Source: Candidatus Propionivibrio dominans
Lineage (GTDB): Bacteria; Pseudomonadota; Gammaproteobacteria; Burkholderiales; Rhodocyclaceae
NCBI GenBank assembly: GCA_016709335.1
Contig: JADJNC010000010.1
Coordinates: 62,001-126,000, forward strand
Reading direction: 5' to 3'
DNA length: 64,000 bases
The notes beneath the pieces were generated by a model. That model was not told the origin of the DNA. It did not search any database and was given only the letters and a program-made list of their open reading frames with translations. A program made the position numbers and the translations under genes. Shown one piece after another: positions 1 to 9,309 of the stretch (positions are counted from its first letter, which is position 1; each line of letters starts with the position of its first letter).

Positions 1-286
1 GCTTGAGCAGCGTTTCGGTTTTCGTGTCTAGGAAGAGAAATTGCAGTTCCAGGTCGTTGACACGCAGCGCGGCCAGTTGTTGTGGGAGCATCGCGATGCT
101 CTCGCCGCCGCGACTATCGATAGCGACGGCGACCTTGTCGTAGCCTTGTTGGGCGAGTTGGTCAATCAGTTGCTGCAACAATTGCGAAGGCAGGTTGTCC
201 ACACAGTAATACGCCGCGTCCTCAAGCATGTTGAGGGCGATCGACTTGCCTGAACCCGAGAGGTTGCTGATGATTACGATGTGCAT
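1..286 (-). CDS. rapZ: RNase adapter protein RapZ, partial (C-terminus outside window)
   Basis: The first 95 codons of a RapZ/YvcJ-family P-loop protein read leftwards off the window edge. RapZ binds nucleotide and, in enterobacteria, steers the GlmZ/GlmY small RNAs to RNase E to control GlmS. The N-terminus shows IISNLSGSGKS and then LEDAAYYCVDNLP, the family hallmark. The first Gly of the usual GLSGSGKS loop is Asn here. The ATG at 286 places the P-loop at the usual distance; an in-frame ATG at 298 is an alternative. Family assignment is firm; function in this organism is inferred. Confidence 0.9.
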   Translation of the reverse strand, partial: MHIVIISNLSGSGKSIALNMLEDAAYYCVDNLPSQLLQQLIDQLAQQGYDKVAVAIDSRGGESIAMLPQQLAALRVNDLELQFLFLDTKTETLLK

Positions 287-368
287 GTGCCGGAGCATAG
301 CGGAACCTTGCTTACACGGGCAAGCCGGGCTGGCTTAAACTATCCATTCTGTTGCTGAAACCGATGCC

Positions 369-1532
369 ATGAAACTTCTTGATATTTCCTTCCTTGCCGA
401 TCTCGTCGCCATCCGTCACGATATCCACGCCCACCCCGAGCTGGCCTTCAAGGAAGTACGGACCGCCGACATCGTGGCGCGCGAACTCGCCGCCTACGGG
501 CTTGAAGTACATCGCGGGCTGGCCGGAACAGGTGTCGTCGGCGTTCTGCGCAAGGGCAGCAGCGCGCGCGCCATCGGCTTGCGTGCCGACATGGACGCCC
601 TGCCACTGCATGAAAAAAACGAATTTCCGCATCGCTCAAGGCAGCCGGGGCAGATGCACGCCTGCGGCCATGACGGCCACAGCACCCTGCTGCTCGGGGC
701 CGCGCGTTACATGGCTGAACATCTTGAAAGTCTTGATTTTGACGGCACCGTCTATTTCATTTTCCAGCCGGCCGAGGAGTCGGAGGGCGGCGCGGCGGTG
801 ATGATCGAGGATGGCCTGTTCGAGCAGTTTCCTATGGATGCGGTATTCGGCCTGCACAACTGGCCGGGGATTGCGGTCGGTGAAATGGCCGTGATGCCGG
901 GCGCGGTGATGGCCGGCACCTGCGCCTTCGAGATCGCCGTGCGCGGCCATGGCTGCCATGCCGCGATGCCGCATCAGGGCGTCGACACGCTGGTTGCGGC
1001 CAGCCAACTGGTGCTCGCCCTGCAAACCGTCGTCGCGCGCAACCTGCACCCCTGCGAAGCAGCGGTGGTCAGCGTCACGCAGATTCACGGCGGCGAAGCC
1101 TGGAACATCATCCCCGACGATGCCGTGCTGCGCGGTACGATCCGCACCTTCAAAGCCGAAGTGCAGGAACTCGTCGAGCACGCCATCGAGCGCCTGTGCA
1201 GCGGTATTGCCAGCGCGTTTGGTGCCCAGATCACGGTCAATTTCGACCGCCGCTATCCGCCGACAGTCAATAGCATCGCCGAAACCGAACTCTGCCGGCG
1301 CGTTGCCGCACAGGTGTTCGGCAGCGACAGGGTGCACCAGGATGAACTGCCTTCAATGGGCGCCGAGGATTTCGCCTACATGCTGCGAGACAAGCCGGGC
1401 TGTTACGTGTGGCTGGGCAACGGGCCGGGAACCGGCGGCTGCACCCTGCACAACCCGCATTACGATTTCAACGACGAGATACTTAAATTCGGCATCAGTT
1501 ACTGGGTCAGACTGGTGGAAAACGCGCAGTAG
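369..1532 (+). CDS. M20 family amidohydrolase (hippurate hydrolase-like)
   Basis: A 387-residue M20D metallopeptidase/amidohydrolase of the HipO/AbgB/IAA-amino-acid hydrolase group, which cleaves N-acyl or N-aroyl amino acids. Metal-ligand motifs are clear: DMDALPLHE near residue 75, HACGHDGH with C99 and H101, PAEESEGG with E136/E137, and a C-terminal GAEDFAYM segment. No signal peptide is seen, so it should be cytosolic. It is divergent from rapZ and stands alone. Exact substrate cannot be read; hippurate or another aroyl-amino acid would fit the aromatic-acid genes at 7-17 kb, but that is inference. Confidence 0.88.
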   Translation: MKLLDISFLADLVAIRHDIHAHPELAFKEVRTADIVARELAAYGLEVHRGLAGTGVVGVLRKGSSARAIGLRADMDALPLHEKNEFPHRSRQPGQMHACGHDGHSTLLLGAARYMAEHLESLDFDGTVYFIFQPAEESEGGAAVMIEDGLFEQFPMDAVFGLHNWPGIAVGEMAVMPGAVMAGTCAFEIAVRGHGCHAAMPHQGVDTLVAASQLVLALQTVVARNLHPCEAAVVSVTQIHGGEAWNIIPDDAVLRGTIRTFKAEVQELVEHAIERLCSGIASAFGAQITVNFDRRYPPTVNSIAETELCRRVAAQVFGSDRVHQDELPSMGAEDFAYMLRDKPGCYVWLGNGPGTGGCTLHNPHYDFNDEILKFGISYWVRLVENAQ

Positions 1533-1579
1533 AACAGTTCCGGACAGCATGACTGCCGAAGTGTGAGTTGCCACTATTT

Positions 1580-1801
1580 TTACTGGCTGTTCTTGGTGAT
1601 CGCGTTGTTGGTTGGGAGTCCATGGTTCGCTACAGAAGCTGAATGAGGGATCGCTGTTTCTTCATTCGCTGCTTCGCTGCCAGCGCCCTGGCCAATCATC
1701 GATACCGGTAACGGTGGGCGCCCGCAACCCAGGCAATAACCGTTGTCAGGGTCGAACAGGCACACGCCGACACAGGGATAGGCGTCTTCCGTTTCGTTCA
1801 T
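1580..1801 (-). CDS. DUF1289 mini-protein with non-conserved tail
   Basis: A 73-residue protein whose first 30 residues carry the DUF1289 four-cysteine signature (C10, C14, C23, C26 in [17 protein letters not shown]), a small probable metal-binding knuckle. The remaining 45 residues are low-complexity and unlike the family. Its ATG overlaps the TGA of the upstream DUF1289 gene (ATGA), so the two are translationally coupled. The function of the family is not established. The odd tail could be native or a replaced C-terminus. Confidence 0.6.
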   Translation of the reverse strand: MNETEDAYPCVGVCLFDPDNGYCLGCGRPPLPVSMIGQGAGSEAANEETAIPHSASVANHGLPTNNAITKNSQ

Positions 1802-1992
1802 TGACTGAATTCCTCGCGTCGACGCGCCACAGCGTCAAGGATGTTCAGCCGTTCATCGTTTGAAGCACTGCTCCAGACGGAAATCTCGTCAAGAGTGCGA
1901 AAACACCCCACACAAAATCCGTTGGCGGCATCCAGTGTGCATATATTGATACACGGCGATTCCGCTACCTTCTGTTTTCTGGCTTGAATCAT
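1798..1992 (-). CDS. DUF1289 family protein
   Basis: A 64-residue DUF1289 protein with C14, C18, C27 and C30 ([17 protein letters not shown]) followed by the typical FRTLDEI helix start, probably binding a metal. The ATG at 1992 starts just before the conserved part. The open frame continues upstream to 2178 but there overlaps the 3' end of the hydratase gene and has no family similarity. It probably forms an operon with the hydratase upstream and the second DUF1289 gene downstream. Molecular role unknown. Confidence 0.75.
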   Translation of the reverse strand: MIQARKQKVAESPCINICTLDAANGFCVGCFRTLDEISVWSSASNDERLNILDAVARRREEFSQ

Positions 1993-2038
1993 GAAATATT
2001 TCCCGGGGACGTGGAGGTGGTGCTGATTAAGACACGCA

Positions 2039-2824
2039 TCAACCCATCCAGTTCGGTTTGCGCTTCTCCAGAAAAGCGGCCAGTCCTTCCATTCCCTCCG
2101 GACTCGAACGCACCCGGGTAATGCGCTGTGCCGTTTCTTCGATGCACGACTCGTCAATCGGCTGACCCGAGACAACACGAATCAGTGACTTGCACTCGGC
2201 CTGGGCGTGCGGACCATTTTTCAGCAGGCTGTCAACGATCTCGCCGATCGCCTCGTCGAGTTGCTCCTCACCCGGAACGATTTCCTGTACCAGACCGATA
2301 CGGTAAGCCTCAGCCGCAGAAAACCGCTCGGCGGAGAGCATGTAACGACGGCAGTACCGCTCACCGATGGCGGTCAGAAGATAAGGACTGATTACGGCGG
2401 GCACAATGCCGAGCTTGACTTCGGTCAGAGCAAACACTGCGTCATACGTGGCGACAGCAATATCACAGGCGGCAATCAGGCCCACTCCGCCGCCATAAGC
2501 TGGCCCCTGTACGCGGGCGATGGTCGGTTTGGAGAGCGTATTCAGGGTGCTCATCAAGCGCGCCAGATTGCGCGCGTCATGCAGGTTTTCCTGCGGCGTA
2601 TAGCTCGCGGCACGCTTCATCCAGTTGAGGTCGGCGCCGGCGCAGAAACTCTTGCCGGTGGACGAGATTACAAGGACACGAACACGTGTATCGGCCTCAA
2701 GTTCGAGCAGTCCGCTGGTCATTTCCGCTATCAGCCGCTCATCAAAAGCGTTGTGCCGTTCGGCCTTGTTCAGTGTAAGAATGCCGACGGATTCGTCGAC
2801 CTCACAAATGATTGATTGAAACAT
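2039..2824 (-). CDS. Enoyl-CoA hydratase family, probable methylglutaconyl-CoA hydratase
   Basis: A 261-residue crotonase-fold protein. The oxyanion-hole motifs CAGADL (61-66) and [10 protein letters not shown] (107-116) and the acidic residue E135 in LTEVKLG are present. The stretch [16 protein letters not shown] resembles LiuC-type 3-methylglutaconyl-CoA hydratases of leucine degradation more than short-chain EchA proteins. The ATG at 2824 is chosen because GAAGGAG lies 6-7 bases upstream; an ATG 18 bases earlier would overlap this ribosome-binding site. No other liu genes are adjacent, so the precise substrate is a family-level inference. Confidence 0.82.
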   Translation of the reverse strand: MFQSIICEVDESVGILTLNKAERHNAFDERLIAEMTSGLLELEADTRVRVLVISSTGKSFCAGADLNWMKRAASYTPQENLHDARNLARLMSTLNTLSKPTIARVQGPAYGGGVGLIAACDIAVATYDAVFALTEVKLGIVPAVISPYLLTAIGERYCRRYMLSAERFSAAEAYRIGLVQEIVPGEEQLDEAIGEIVDSLLKNGPHAQAECKSLIRVVSGQPIDESCIEETAQRITRVRSSPEGMEGLAAFLEKRKPNWMG

Positions 2825-3142
2825 TAATTCTCCTTCAGGCAACCTGGAAATCCTTTGTAATACGCATGAATCACAGAGGTTTCGATCGGGTTTCCCATGC
2901 CGCAGGGGTTAGCCCGGTAAATCCCCAGATAACGTGCGCCAGATAGAAAAAACTGAAATTTCAGGGTAACTCGTTGCCAAAGCAATCGAAAAAAATCGCT
3001 GAATGCTATATTATGTAGGGTATTAACCAAAACAGGTCGCTTTGGGGAAAGTTTATCGCTTCCTGAGGTTTTTCATATCGCCTCCGCATTTTGCCAGGCG
3101 TTCCTTTCACTTTGTTGAGTACCCGTATACGGAGGTCTTTCA
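2825..3142. other. Divergent intergenic region between hydratase and phaC
   Basis: About 318 bases with no convincing gene. It must hold the promoters of both the leftward hydratase operon and rightward phaC. A TATATT/TATTAT block at 3007-3014 is a possible phaC -10, but no good -35 sits 16-18 bases upstream. A GGAGG ribosome-binding site at about 3131-3135 precedes the phaC start. Confidence 0.4.
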
Positions 3143-4969
3143 ATGGCGCAGCCGAATAAAACTGAAGAAGTCAAATCAATGCCCGATCCCGCAGAGCTTG
3201 TCAAAAGCTATGCCGAAGTGGCCAAGCGTGCCTCGAAAATGATGGCGCAATACGTCGAGAAGAAGGCCAGTGAGGGAATCTCGATGCCCAAGGACGAAAT
3301 GGGAATCGCCAAGGCCTTCTCTGATCTTTCTGCGTGTTTGATGGCCAATCCCCAGAAGATGGCGGAATCGCAAATGAAGTTGATGAAAGACTACTTTGCG
3401 CTGTGGCAGTATTCTGCGGCGAAAATGATGGGCGAAACATCGTTGCCGGCCGTGGCCACCCCCGACAAATCGGACAAGCGCTTCAAGGACGAAGAATGGG
3501 ACAGCAGCTTCGTCTTCGATTTTATCAAGCAGTCTTACCTGCTGACGTCCAGCCACCTGAATGGCGTCGTTGCAGGAGCTGAGGGGCTTGACGAGTCGAC
3601 GCAAAGAAAAGTCGATTTTTTCACGCGCCAGTTCATTGACGCACTTTCTCCGACCAATTTTGCACTGAGCAACCCAGCCGTTGTCCGCGAAACGGTCAGC
3701 ACCAACGGGCAGAACCTGATCAATGGTTTCAACAACCTGTTGCGTGACATGGAAGCCGGCGACGGTCAGTTGCGAATCCGCATGACCGACCCCGATGCCT
3801 TCGAGCTTGGCAAGAATGTTGCCACCACCCCGGGCAAGGTCATCTTCCAGAACGACATGTTCCAGCTCATTCAGTACGATCCATCAACCCCGCAGCAGTT
3901 CAAGAAGCCGTTGCTGATCGTGCCGCCGTGGATCAACAAGTTCTATATTCTCGATCTGCGTGACAAGAACTCCTTCGTCAAGTGGACAACCGATCAGGGC
4001 CACACCACATTTATCATAAGCTGGGTCAATCCGGACGAAAGACACGCCAACAAGAATTTCGAGAATTACCTGCTCGAAGGAACCATGCTGGCCATCGACG
4101 CGGTCGAGAAAGCGACTGGCGAGAGCAAGATCAACACCGCCAGTTATTGCCTCGGCGGCACCCTGCTCATGTCAACACTGGCCTACATGGCCGCCAAGAA
4201 AGACAAGCGCATCGCTTCGGCCACGTTCTTCACGACCATGCTTGATTTTTCCGAGCCGGGCGAACTCAAGGTCTTCCTTGATGAAGGTACCGTCGCCAGT
4301 CTTGAAAAGAGAATGAACGAGCGCGGTTATCTCGATGGCTCCGACATGGCCGGCACGTTCAACATGCTGCGTGCCAACGATCTGATCTGGTCGTTCGCGG
4401 TGAACAACTACCTGATGGGCAAGGAATCCTTCCCCTTCGATCTGCTCTACTGGAATTCCGACTCGACGCGCATGCCGGCCAAGATGCACAGTTTTTACCT
4501 GCGCAATTTCTATCTCGGCAACAAGCTGCGTGAACCGGGCGGCATCGAGCTGGGCGGCGTCAAGATCGACCTCACCAAGGTCAAGACCCCGTGCTATTTC
4601 GTTTCGGCGATCGAAGACCACATTGCCCCGTGGAAGAGTACCTACATGGGCGCATTGCTCCCGACCGGGCCGGTGAAATTTGTTCTTGGCGGCTCCGGCC
4701 ACATCGCCGGCATCATCAATCCGCCGTCGGCCAACAAGTACGGGTTCTGGACCAATTCCGAGTTGCCTGAAGCGTCCGACGATTTCCTCGCCGGCGCGAC
4801 GCAGAACCCCGGTTCGTGGTGGACCGACTGGCAGCAGTGGGTGACCGATCAGGTCGGCGGCAAGGAGAAGATTACTGCGCGCAAACCGGGTTCGAGCGAA
4901 CTCAAGGTGATCGAAGACGCACCGGGCGCCTTCGTCAAGATGCGGCTGGACAAGAAAAAGGCCGCCTGA
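3143..4969 (+). CDS. phaC: Class I poly(3-hydroxyalkanoate) synthase
   Basis: A 608-residue PHA polymerase that joins 3-hydroxyacyl-CoA units into storage polyester on granules. It has the PhaC N-terminal domain, then an alpha/beta-hydrolase core with lipase-like box SYCLGGT (nucleophile C336), the catalytic Asp in SAIEDHIAPW and catalytic His in GGSGHIAGIINPP, and a WTDWQQWV C-terminal stretch. The GGAGG about 8 bases upstream supports the ATG at 3143. It is alone, with no phaA/phaB beside it, and ends at a strong terminator. This fits an organism that stores PHA. Confidence 0.96.
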   Translation: MAQPNKTEEVKSMPDPAELVKSYAEVAKRASKMMAQYVEKKASEGISMPKDEMGIAKAFSDLSACLMANPQKMAESQMKLMKDYFALWQYSAAKMMGETSLPAVATPDKSDKRFKDEEWDSSFVFDFIKQSYLLTSSHLNGVVAGAEGLDESTQRKVDFFTRQFIDALSPTNFALSNPAVVRETVSTNGQNLINGFNNLLRDMEAGDGQLRIRMTDPDAFELGKNVATTPGKVIFQNDMFQLIQYDPSTPQQFKKPLLIVPPWINKFYILDLRDKNSFVKWTTDQGHTTFIISWVNPDERHANKNFENYLLEGTMLAIDAVEKATGESKINTASYCLGGTLLMSTLAYMAAKKDKRIASATFFTTMLDFSEPGELKVFLDEGTVASLEKRMNERGYLDGSDMAGTFNMLRANDLIWSFAVNNYLMGKESFPFDLLYWNSDSTRMPAKMHSFYLRNFYLGNKLREPGGIELGGVKIDLTKVKTPCYFVSAIEDHIAPWKSTYMGALLPTGPVKFVLGGSGHIAGIINPPSANKYGFWTNSELPEASDDFLAGATQNPGSWWTDWQQWVTDQVGGKEKITARKPGSSELKVIEDAPGAFVKMRLDKKKAA

Positions 4970-4994
4970 CATTCATTGGGCTACTTGAATCATC

Positions 4995-5016
4995 AAGGGG
5001 GCGCAAGCCCCCTTTT
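4995..5016 (+). terminator. Rho-independent terminator after phaC
   Basis: A perfect 8-base-pair stem (AAGGGGGC / GCCCCCTT) with GCAA tetraloop runs into TTTT, 25 bases after the phaC stop. It separates phaC from the phosphodiesterase gene. Confidence 0.85.
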
Positions 5017-5041
5017 CCGTTGACGTACAATCGTTCCCATC

Positions 5042-6208
5042 ATGGATTCCACACAACAACCGGAGTACGGGGGCGGCAGCATCGTCAACCTGATGCAGAG
5101 CATCGCCTCAGCCTGTGGCAGCAGCGGGACGCACTATCCGCAACTGGGCGCCCTGTCTGCCTTGCAACTCGGTGCAGCACGCCACATTGTTCTGCTGGTG
5201 ATCGACGGTCTCGGGCAGCGTACTCTGGCCAGTCATCCGGCCAGCCCGAATCTTCAGCGTCACATAATTGGCACCATGACATCGGTGTTTCCCTCGACTA
5301 CCGCCAGTGCCATTACGACCTTCATGACCGGGCTCGCACCGGCGCAACACGGCCTTACCGGCTGGCACATGTACCTTGAAGAAATCGACCAGACGCTGGC
5401 CATCCTGCCGCTGACCCCACGCGGCGAGCCGGCGAAAATGTTGCCGCAAGCACTGCCCATGCGTCTTTTCGAGCATCGCACGCTATACCGGCAACTTGAT
5501 CGCGAGTGCTGGGTGCTGGCACCACAAAGCATCGCCAGCAGCCCCTTCAACGCCTGGTACTCGCGCGGTGCCCAAAGCATTGCCTACAATTCCTTGCCTG
5601 AATTGTTTTCCCGGCTTGCCGGTCTGCTGCACGAAGCGCAAATGCCACGCTTCATTTATGCCTATTACCCTGATCTCGATACGAATTCGCACCGCTACGG
5701 CACGGGCAGCGAACAAGCACAGCGGATACTGGCTTCGCTTGATGTCGCATTCGGCGAATTTGTGCAGGACGTACAGGGTAGCGATAGCTGGTTGATCGCC
5801 ACCGCCGATCACGGCTTCATTGATTCACCACCCGACCGTGTGATTAATCTTGCCCAGCACCCGCATCTTGCTGCACTCCTCACCCGTCCACTTTGCGGTG
5901 AACGACGTGCCGCTTATTGTTACGTTAGCAAGAGACGGCGGCGGGCTTTCGAAACCTATGTTCGCCAGAACCTCGGGCACTGCGTCGACCTGCGGCGTAG
6001 CAGCGCCTTGATCGCGGCCGGCTGGTTTGGCCCGCCGCCTTGCCATCCGCGCCTGGCCTCGCGCGTTGGCGACTACACGCTGGTGATGAAAGACAACTGG
6101 ACAATCAAGGACTGGCTTCCCGGCGAACGGCATTACCCGATGCTCGGCGTACATGGCGGCATCAGCAGCGCCGAAATGATTGTGCCGCTGATTGCCCTCA
6201 AGGTATAG
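5042..6208 (+). CDS. Alkaline phosphatase superfamily phosphodiesterase/nucleotide pyrophosphatase
   Basis: A 388-residue type I phosphodiesterase/nucleotide pyrophosphatase-like protein. It shows the metal ligand in LLVIDGLG, the nucleophile Thr region FPSTTASA, a second metal site in YYPDLDTNSHRYG, and ATADHGF. A late HGG (VHGGISSAEM) completes the set. No signal peptide is evident. The ATG at 5042 has no strong ribosome-binding site. The gene is single, just after the phaC terminator. Substrate is unknown; related proteins hydrolyse nucleotide or phospholipid phosphodiesters. Confidence 0.85.
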   Translation: MDSTQQPEYGGGSIVNLMQSIASACGSSGTHYPQLGALSALQLGAARHIVLLVIDGLGQRTLASHPASPNLQRHIIGTMTSVFPSTTASAITTFMTGLAPAQHGLTGWHMYLEEIDQTLAILPLTPRGEPAKMLPQALPMRLFEHRTLYRQLDRECWVLAPQSIASSPFNAWYSRGAQSIAYNSLPELFSRLAGLLHEAQMPRFIYAYYPDLDTNSHRYGTGSEQAQRILASLDVAFGEFVQDVQGSDSWLIATADHGFIDSPPDRVINLAQHPHLAALLTRPLCGERRAAYCYVSKRRRRAFETYVRQNLGHCVDLRRSSALIAAGWFGPPPCHPRLASRVGDYTLVMKDNWTIKDWLPGERHYPMLGVHGGISSAEMIVPLIALKV

Positions 6209-6367
6209 ATTGAAACCCGACAGTCTTGTCAGTCAGCCCTACTATGGCCATAATCTTCGAAGTTTCATTGCAGCGACAGAATTATTGAAGAAACCTGCCG
6301 TGCAGTGTGTCGACTGGCCATAAAACCGGCAGCAAATTCAACAGAAAATACGAGCGAATCGTCAAGC

Positions 6368-6757
6368 ATGCCAACTAACAAGCCTCCAACTTCCCGCCTG
6401 GATCAGGTGGTTGCCGACGCCATTCGCAATCGTCAGACACGCGAATCGGGTTACCGCGAACAGGCACTGAAAATATACCCATGGATCTGTGGTCGCTGTG
6501 CCCGCGAGTTCACGCGTGGGAACCTGCAGCAACTGACCGTGCATCATCGTGACCACAACCACGACAACAACCCGACGAATGGCAGCAACTGGGAATTGCT
6601 CTGTCTTTATTGCCATGACAATGAACATTCGCGCGAACTTGACGCCGAAGCAGCACGTCAGGCGGGAGTTGTCGGCAGCGGCAAGGCCGAGGTGAGCCGG
6701 GCCACGGCGCAGCCCTTTGCCAATCTTAAAGATCTGCTCAGGAAAAACGAACGCTGA
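6368..6757 (+). CDS. yajD: YajD family HNH nuclease
   Basis: A 129-residue protein matching the YajD family nearly throughout: ESGYREQALKIYPWICGRC, then VHHRDHNHDNNP, NGSNWELLCLYCHDNEH, and a C-terminal PFANLKDL. C41/C44 and C79/C82 form the zinc site; H59/H60, N74 and H83 correspond to the HNH centre. The ATG at 6368 is preferred because homology begins soon after; the open frame extends upstream to 6305 without family similarity. The physiological role of YajD proteins is unclear. Confidence 0.85.
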   Translation: MPTNKPPTSRLDQVVADAIRNRQTRESGYREQALKIYPWICGRCAREFTRGNLQQLTVHHRDHNHDNNPTNGSNWELLCLYCHDNEHSRELDAEAARQAGVVGSGKAEVSRATAQPFANLKDLLRKNER

Positions 6758-6897
6758 CACGCGAGGGCTTATAACGAAAGAACCGGTAGCACGACGATTC
6801 CATTCAATCTTGTTTTACCTGCGGACAAACCGCACAATAGGCACTCGCTACAGGCACGGTCGGTAGCGCATTACATCTAAAAAACTTAGGGGGCATC

Positions 6898-8052
6898 ATG
6901 AAGATCAAGAAAGTACCAGCCTGCTTGTTTGCGCTTGCGGCTATTGCGGCTGCATCCACCGTTTATGCCGATATCAATGTCGGCGTAACGCTTTCCGCAA
7001 CCAGGCCGGCCGCCTCGCTGGGCATCCCCGAGAAGAATACCTTCGCGCTGCTGCCAACGAGCATTGGGGGTCAGAAGGTCAACTACATCATTCTCGACGA
7101 TGCTTCCGATACGACCACGGCGGTCAAGAACACCAAGAAGCTGATTGCCGAGAACAAGGTCGATGTGATTATCGGTTCGACCATTACGCCAAATTCGCTG
7201 GCCATGATCGACGTCGCTGCCGAGGCAGAAACGCCGATGATCGCCATGGCCGCAGCGGCGCGCATCATCGAACCGATGGATGCCAAACGCGCCTGGGTTT
7301 TCAAGACACCGCAAAACGATGCGCAAATGGCCACGGCCATCGTCGAACACATGACCAACAATAATGTAAAAACGGTCGCCTACATCGGATTTGCCGATGC
7401 CTATGGCGAAGGCTGGTGGAATGAATTTTCAAAGATCGCCGAAGTGCGCAAGATCAAGGTGATCGCCAACGAGCGTTTTAACCGTGCCGATACTTCGGTG
7501 ACTGGTCAGGTACTCAAGATTCTCTCCGCCAAGCCGGATGCCGTGCTGATCGGTGGTGCCGGCACGCCGGCCGCCCTGCCCCAGCGCTCGCTCAAGGAAA
7601 AGGGCTTCAAGGGCATCATCTACCAGACACACGGTGTCGCCAATGCTGACTTCCTGCGCGTTTGCGGCAAGGATTGCGAAGGGACCTTCCTGCCGGCCGG
7701 CCCGGTGCTGGTGGCCGCGCAACTGCCGGATAACAACCCGATCAAGAAGGTTGCGCAGGAGTATGTGACGAAGTACGAAGCCATGTATGGCAAAGGTAGC
7801 GTGTCGACCTTTGGCGCCCACGCCTGGGACGCCGGCAAGCTGCTGTCGAACGCCATCCCTGTCGCACTGAAGAAGGCTCAGCCGGGAACGCCCGAGTTCC
7901 GCAAGGCGCTGCGCGATGCGCTGGAGGGCACGCAAAACCTGACTGCAACGCATGGCGTGTTCAATCTCAGCCCTCAGGATCACCTCGGCTTCGACCAGCG
8001 CGCTCGCGTCATGGTCAAAATCGAGGAGGGCAACTGGAAGCTCGTCAAGTAG
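6898..8052 (+). CDS. livK: ABC transporter periplasmic binding protein, branched-chain/aryl-acid type
   Basis: A 384-residue substrate-binding protein of the Leu/Ile/Val type (Peripla_BP_6). It begins with a Sec signal peptide (MKIKKVP, hydrophobic stretch, cleavage near VYA-DIN) and continues with the two-lobe fold. A GGGGG block about 8 bases upstream serves as ribosome-binding site. It heads the cluster livK-livH-livMG-livF-paaK-ACT. The paaK genes suggest the ligand may be phenylacetate or a related aryl acid rather than an amino acid; this is inference from context. Confidence 0.9.
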   Translation: MKIKKVPACLFALAAIAAASTVYADINVGVTLSATRPAASLGIPEKNTFALLPTSIGGQKVNYIILDDASDTTTAVKNTKKLIAENKVDVIIGSTITPNSLAMIDVAAEAETPMIAMAAAARIIEPMDAKRAWVFKTPQNDAQMATAIVEHMTNNNVKTVAYIGFADAYGEGWWNEFSKIAEVRKIKVIANERFNRADTSVTGQVLKILSAKPDAVLIGGAGTPAALPQRSLKEKGFKGIIYQTHGVANADFLRVCGKDCEGTFLPAGPVLVAAQLPDNNPIKKVAQEYVTKYEAMYGKGSVSTFGAHAWDAGKLLSNAIPVALKKAQPGTPEFRKALRDALEGTQNLTATHGVFNLSPQDHLGFDQRARVMVKIEEGNWKLVK

Positions 8053-8263
8053 TATTCGGCTCGCCCTGAGCCTCGTGTGGCATCAAGGGGTTCAGGGTGA
8101 GCAATTCCTTTGGTATCATTCAGGGTTTGTTCTATTGCTGGCACGGGAACGTATTGTCCTGGCGAGCACCCCCGTTTTGTTGCGCTAGTTTCGACCCGAT
8201 TGACGTCTCTGTCCGGCGTCCAGGCTCGAAGGACAGGCGGGGCTTCGACTGGAATTGCGTTTC

Positions 8264-9302
8264 ATGGATCTGCAGATTGCATTGCTGCTTGCCCAGGATG
8301 GCATTACCAATGGCGCCATCTATGCGCTGCTGGCGCTGGCGCTGGTGCTGGTTTTCGCCGTTACCCGCGTTATCTTCATTCCGCAGGGCGAATTCGTCGC
8401 CTTTGGTGCGCTGACACTGGCCAGCCTGCAGGCCGGCAAGTTGCCGGGAACACTGTGGCTATTGCTGGGCATGGGTGCGGTAATCACCCTCATGGAATTC
8501 GCCAAGGCGTTGCGCGAGCGCCGGATTCGCCGCATTCCCTCGATTCTGTTGCTCAACTGCGGTGTGCCGCTGATCCTCGCCGGCATCCTGTTCGCCGTAT
8601 CGCCGGCGACTTTGCCCTTGCCGGTGCAGGTGATCCTTGCCCTGATGCTGGTCGTCCCGCTCGGGCCGATGATCTATCGGCTCGCCTATCAGCCCATTGC
8701 CGAAGCGTCCGTGCTTGTCCTGCTGATTGTCTCGGTCGCCGTGCATGTCACGCTGATCGGCCTCGGGCTGTATTTTTTTGGAGCCGAAGGCTCGCGTACC
8801 CCGGCCTTCACCGATACCAGCTTCGCCATCGGTGATGCCCTGCTACAGGGGCAAACCTTGCTCGTCGTCGTGGCCAGCGTTGTGCTGATCGTCGCCCTGT
8901 ACCTTTTTTTTGAACGTACGATCTACGGCAAGGCCTTACGTGCCACCGCAATGAACCGCACCGGCGCGCGCCTGATGGGCATCTCGGCGACCCTGGCCGG
9001 CCGGCTCTCATTCACGCTGGCGGCACTGATCGGTGCCTTTTCCGGAATTTTGATTTCACCGATCACCACCATCTACTACGACTCGGGTTTCCTGATCGGC
9101 CTCCAAGGGCTTCGTCGGCGCCATCATCGGCGGTCTGGCCAGCTATCCGCTTGCCGCCGCCGGCGCCATCCTGGTCGGTCTGCTTGAATCCTACTCGTCG
9201 TTCTGGGCCAGCGCCTACAAGGAGGTGATCGTATTTACGCTGATCATCCCGGTGCTGCTCTGGCGTTCGTTGACCACGCGCCACATCGAGGAAGAGGAAT
9301 GA
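8264..9302 (+). CDS. livH: ABC transporter permease LivH-type, frameshifted
   Basis: Inner-membrane permease of the LivH family with about eight hydrophobic helices, starting [17 protein letters not shown] at the ATG at 8264. The reading frame is intact to about 9104. There GGCCTCCAAGGG contains one base too many for the expected L-K-G-F reading. In the +1 frame the normal C-terminus follows ([11 protein letters not shown] to RHIEEEE) and stops at 9302, seven bases before livM. One inserted C, probably a sequencing error, explains this. The product is likely functional. Confidence 0.85.
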
Positions 9303-9309
9303 AGAGGGT

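Noticed and set aside
636..1337. Long antisense frame of 233 codons opposite the amidohydrolase.
   Set aside because: Shadow of a GC-rich conserved gene; no ribosome-binding site or family similarity. The same holds for other long antisense frames opposite phaC, paaK, the FtsX permease, eutBC and uvrD.
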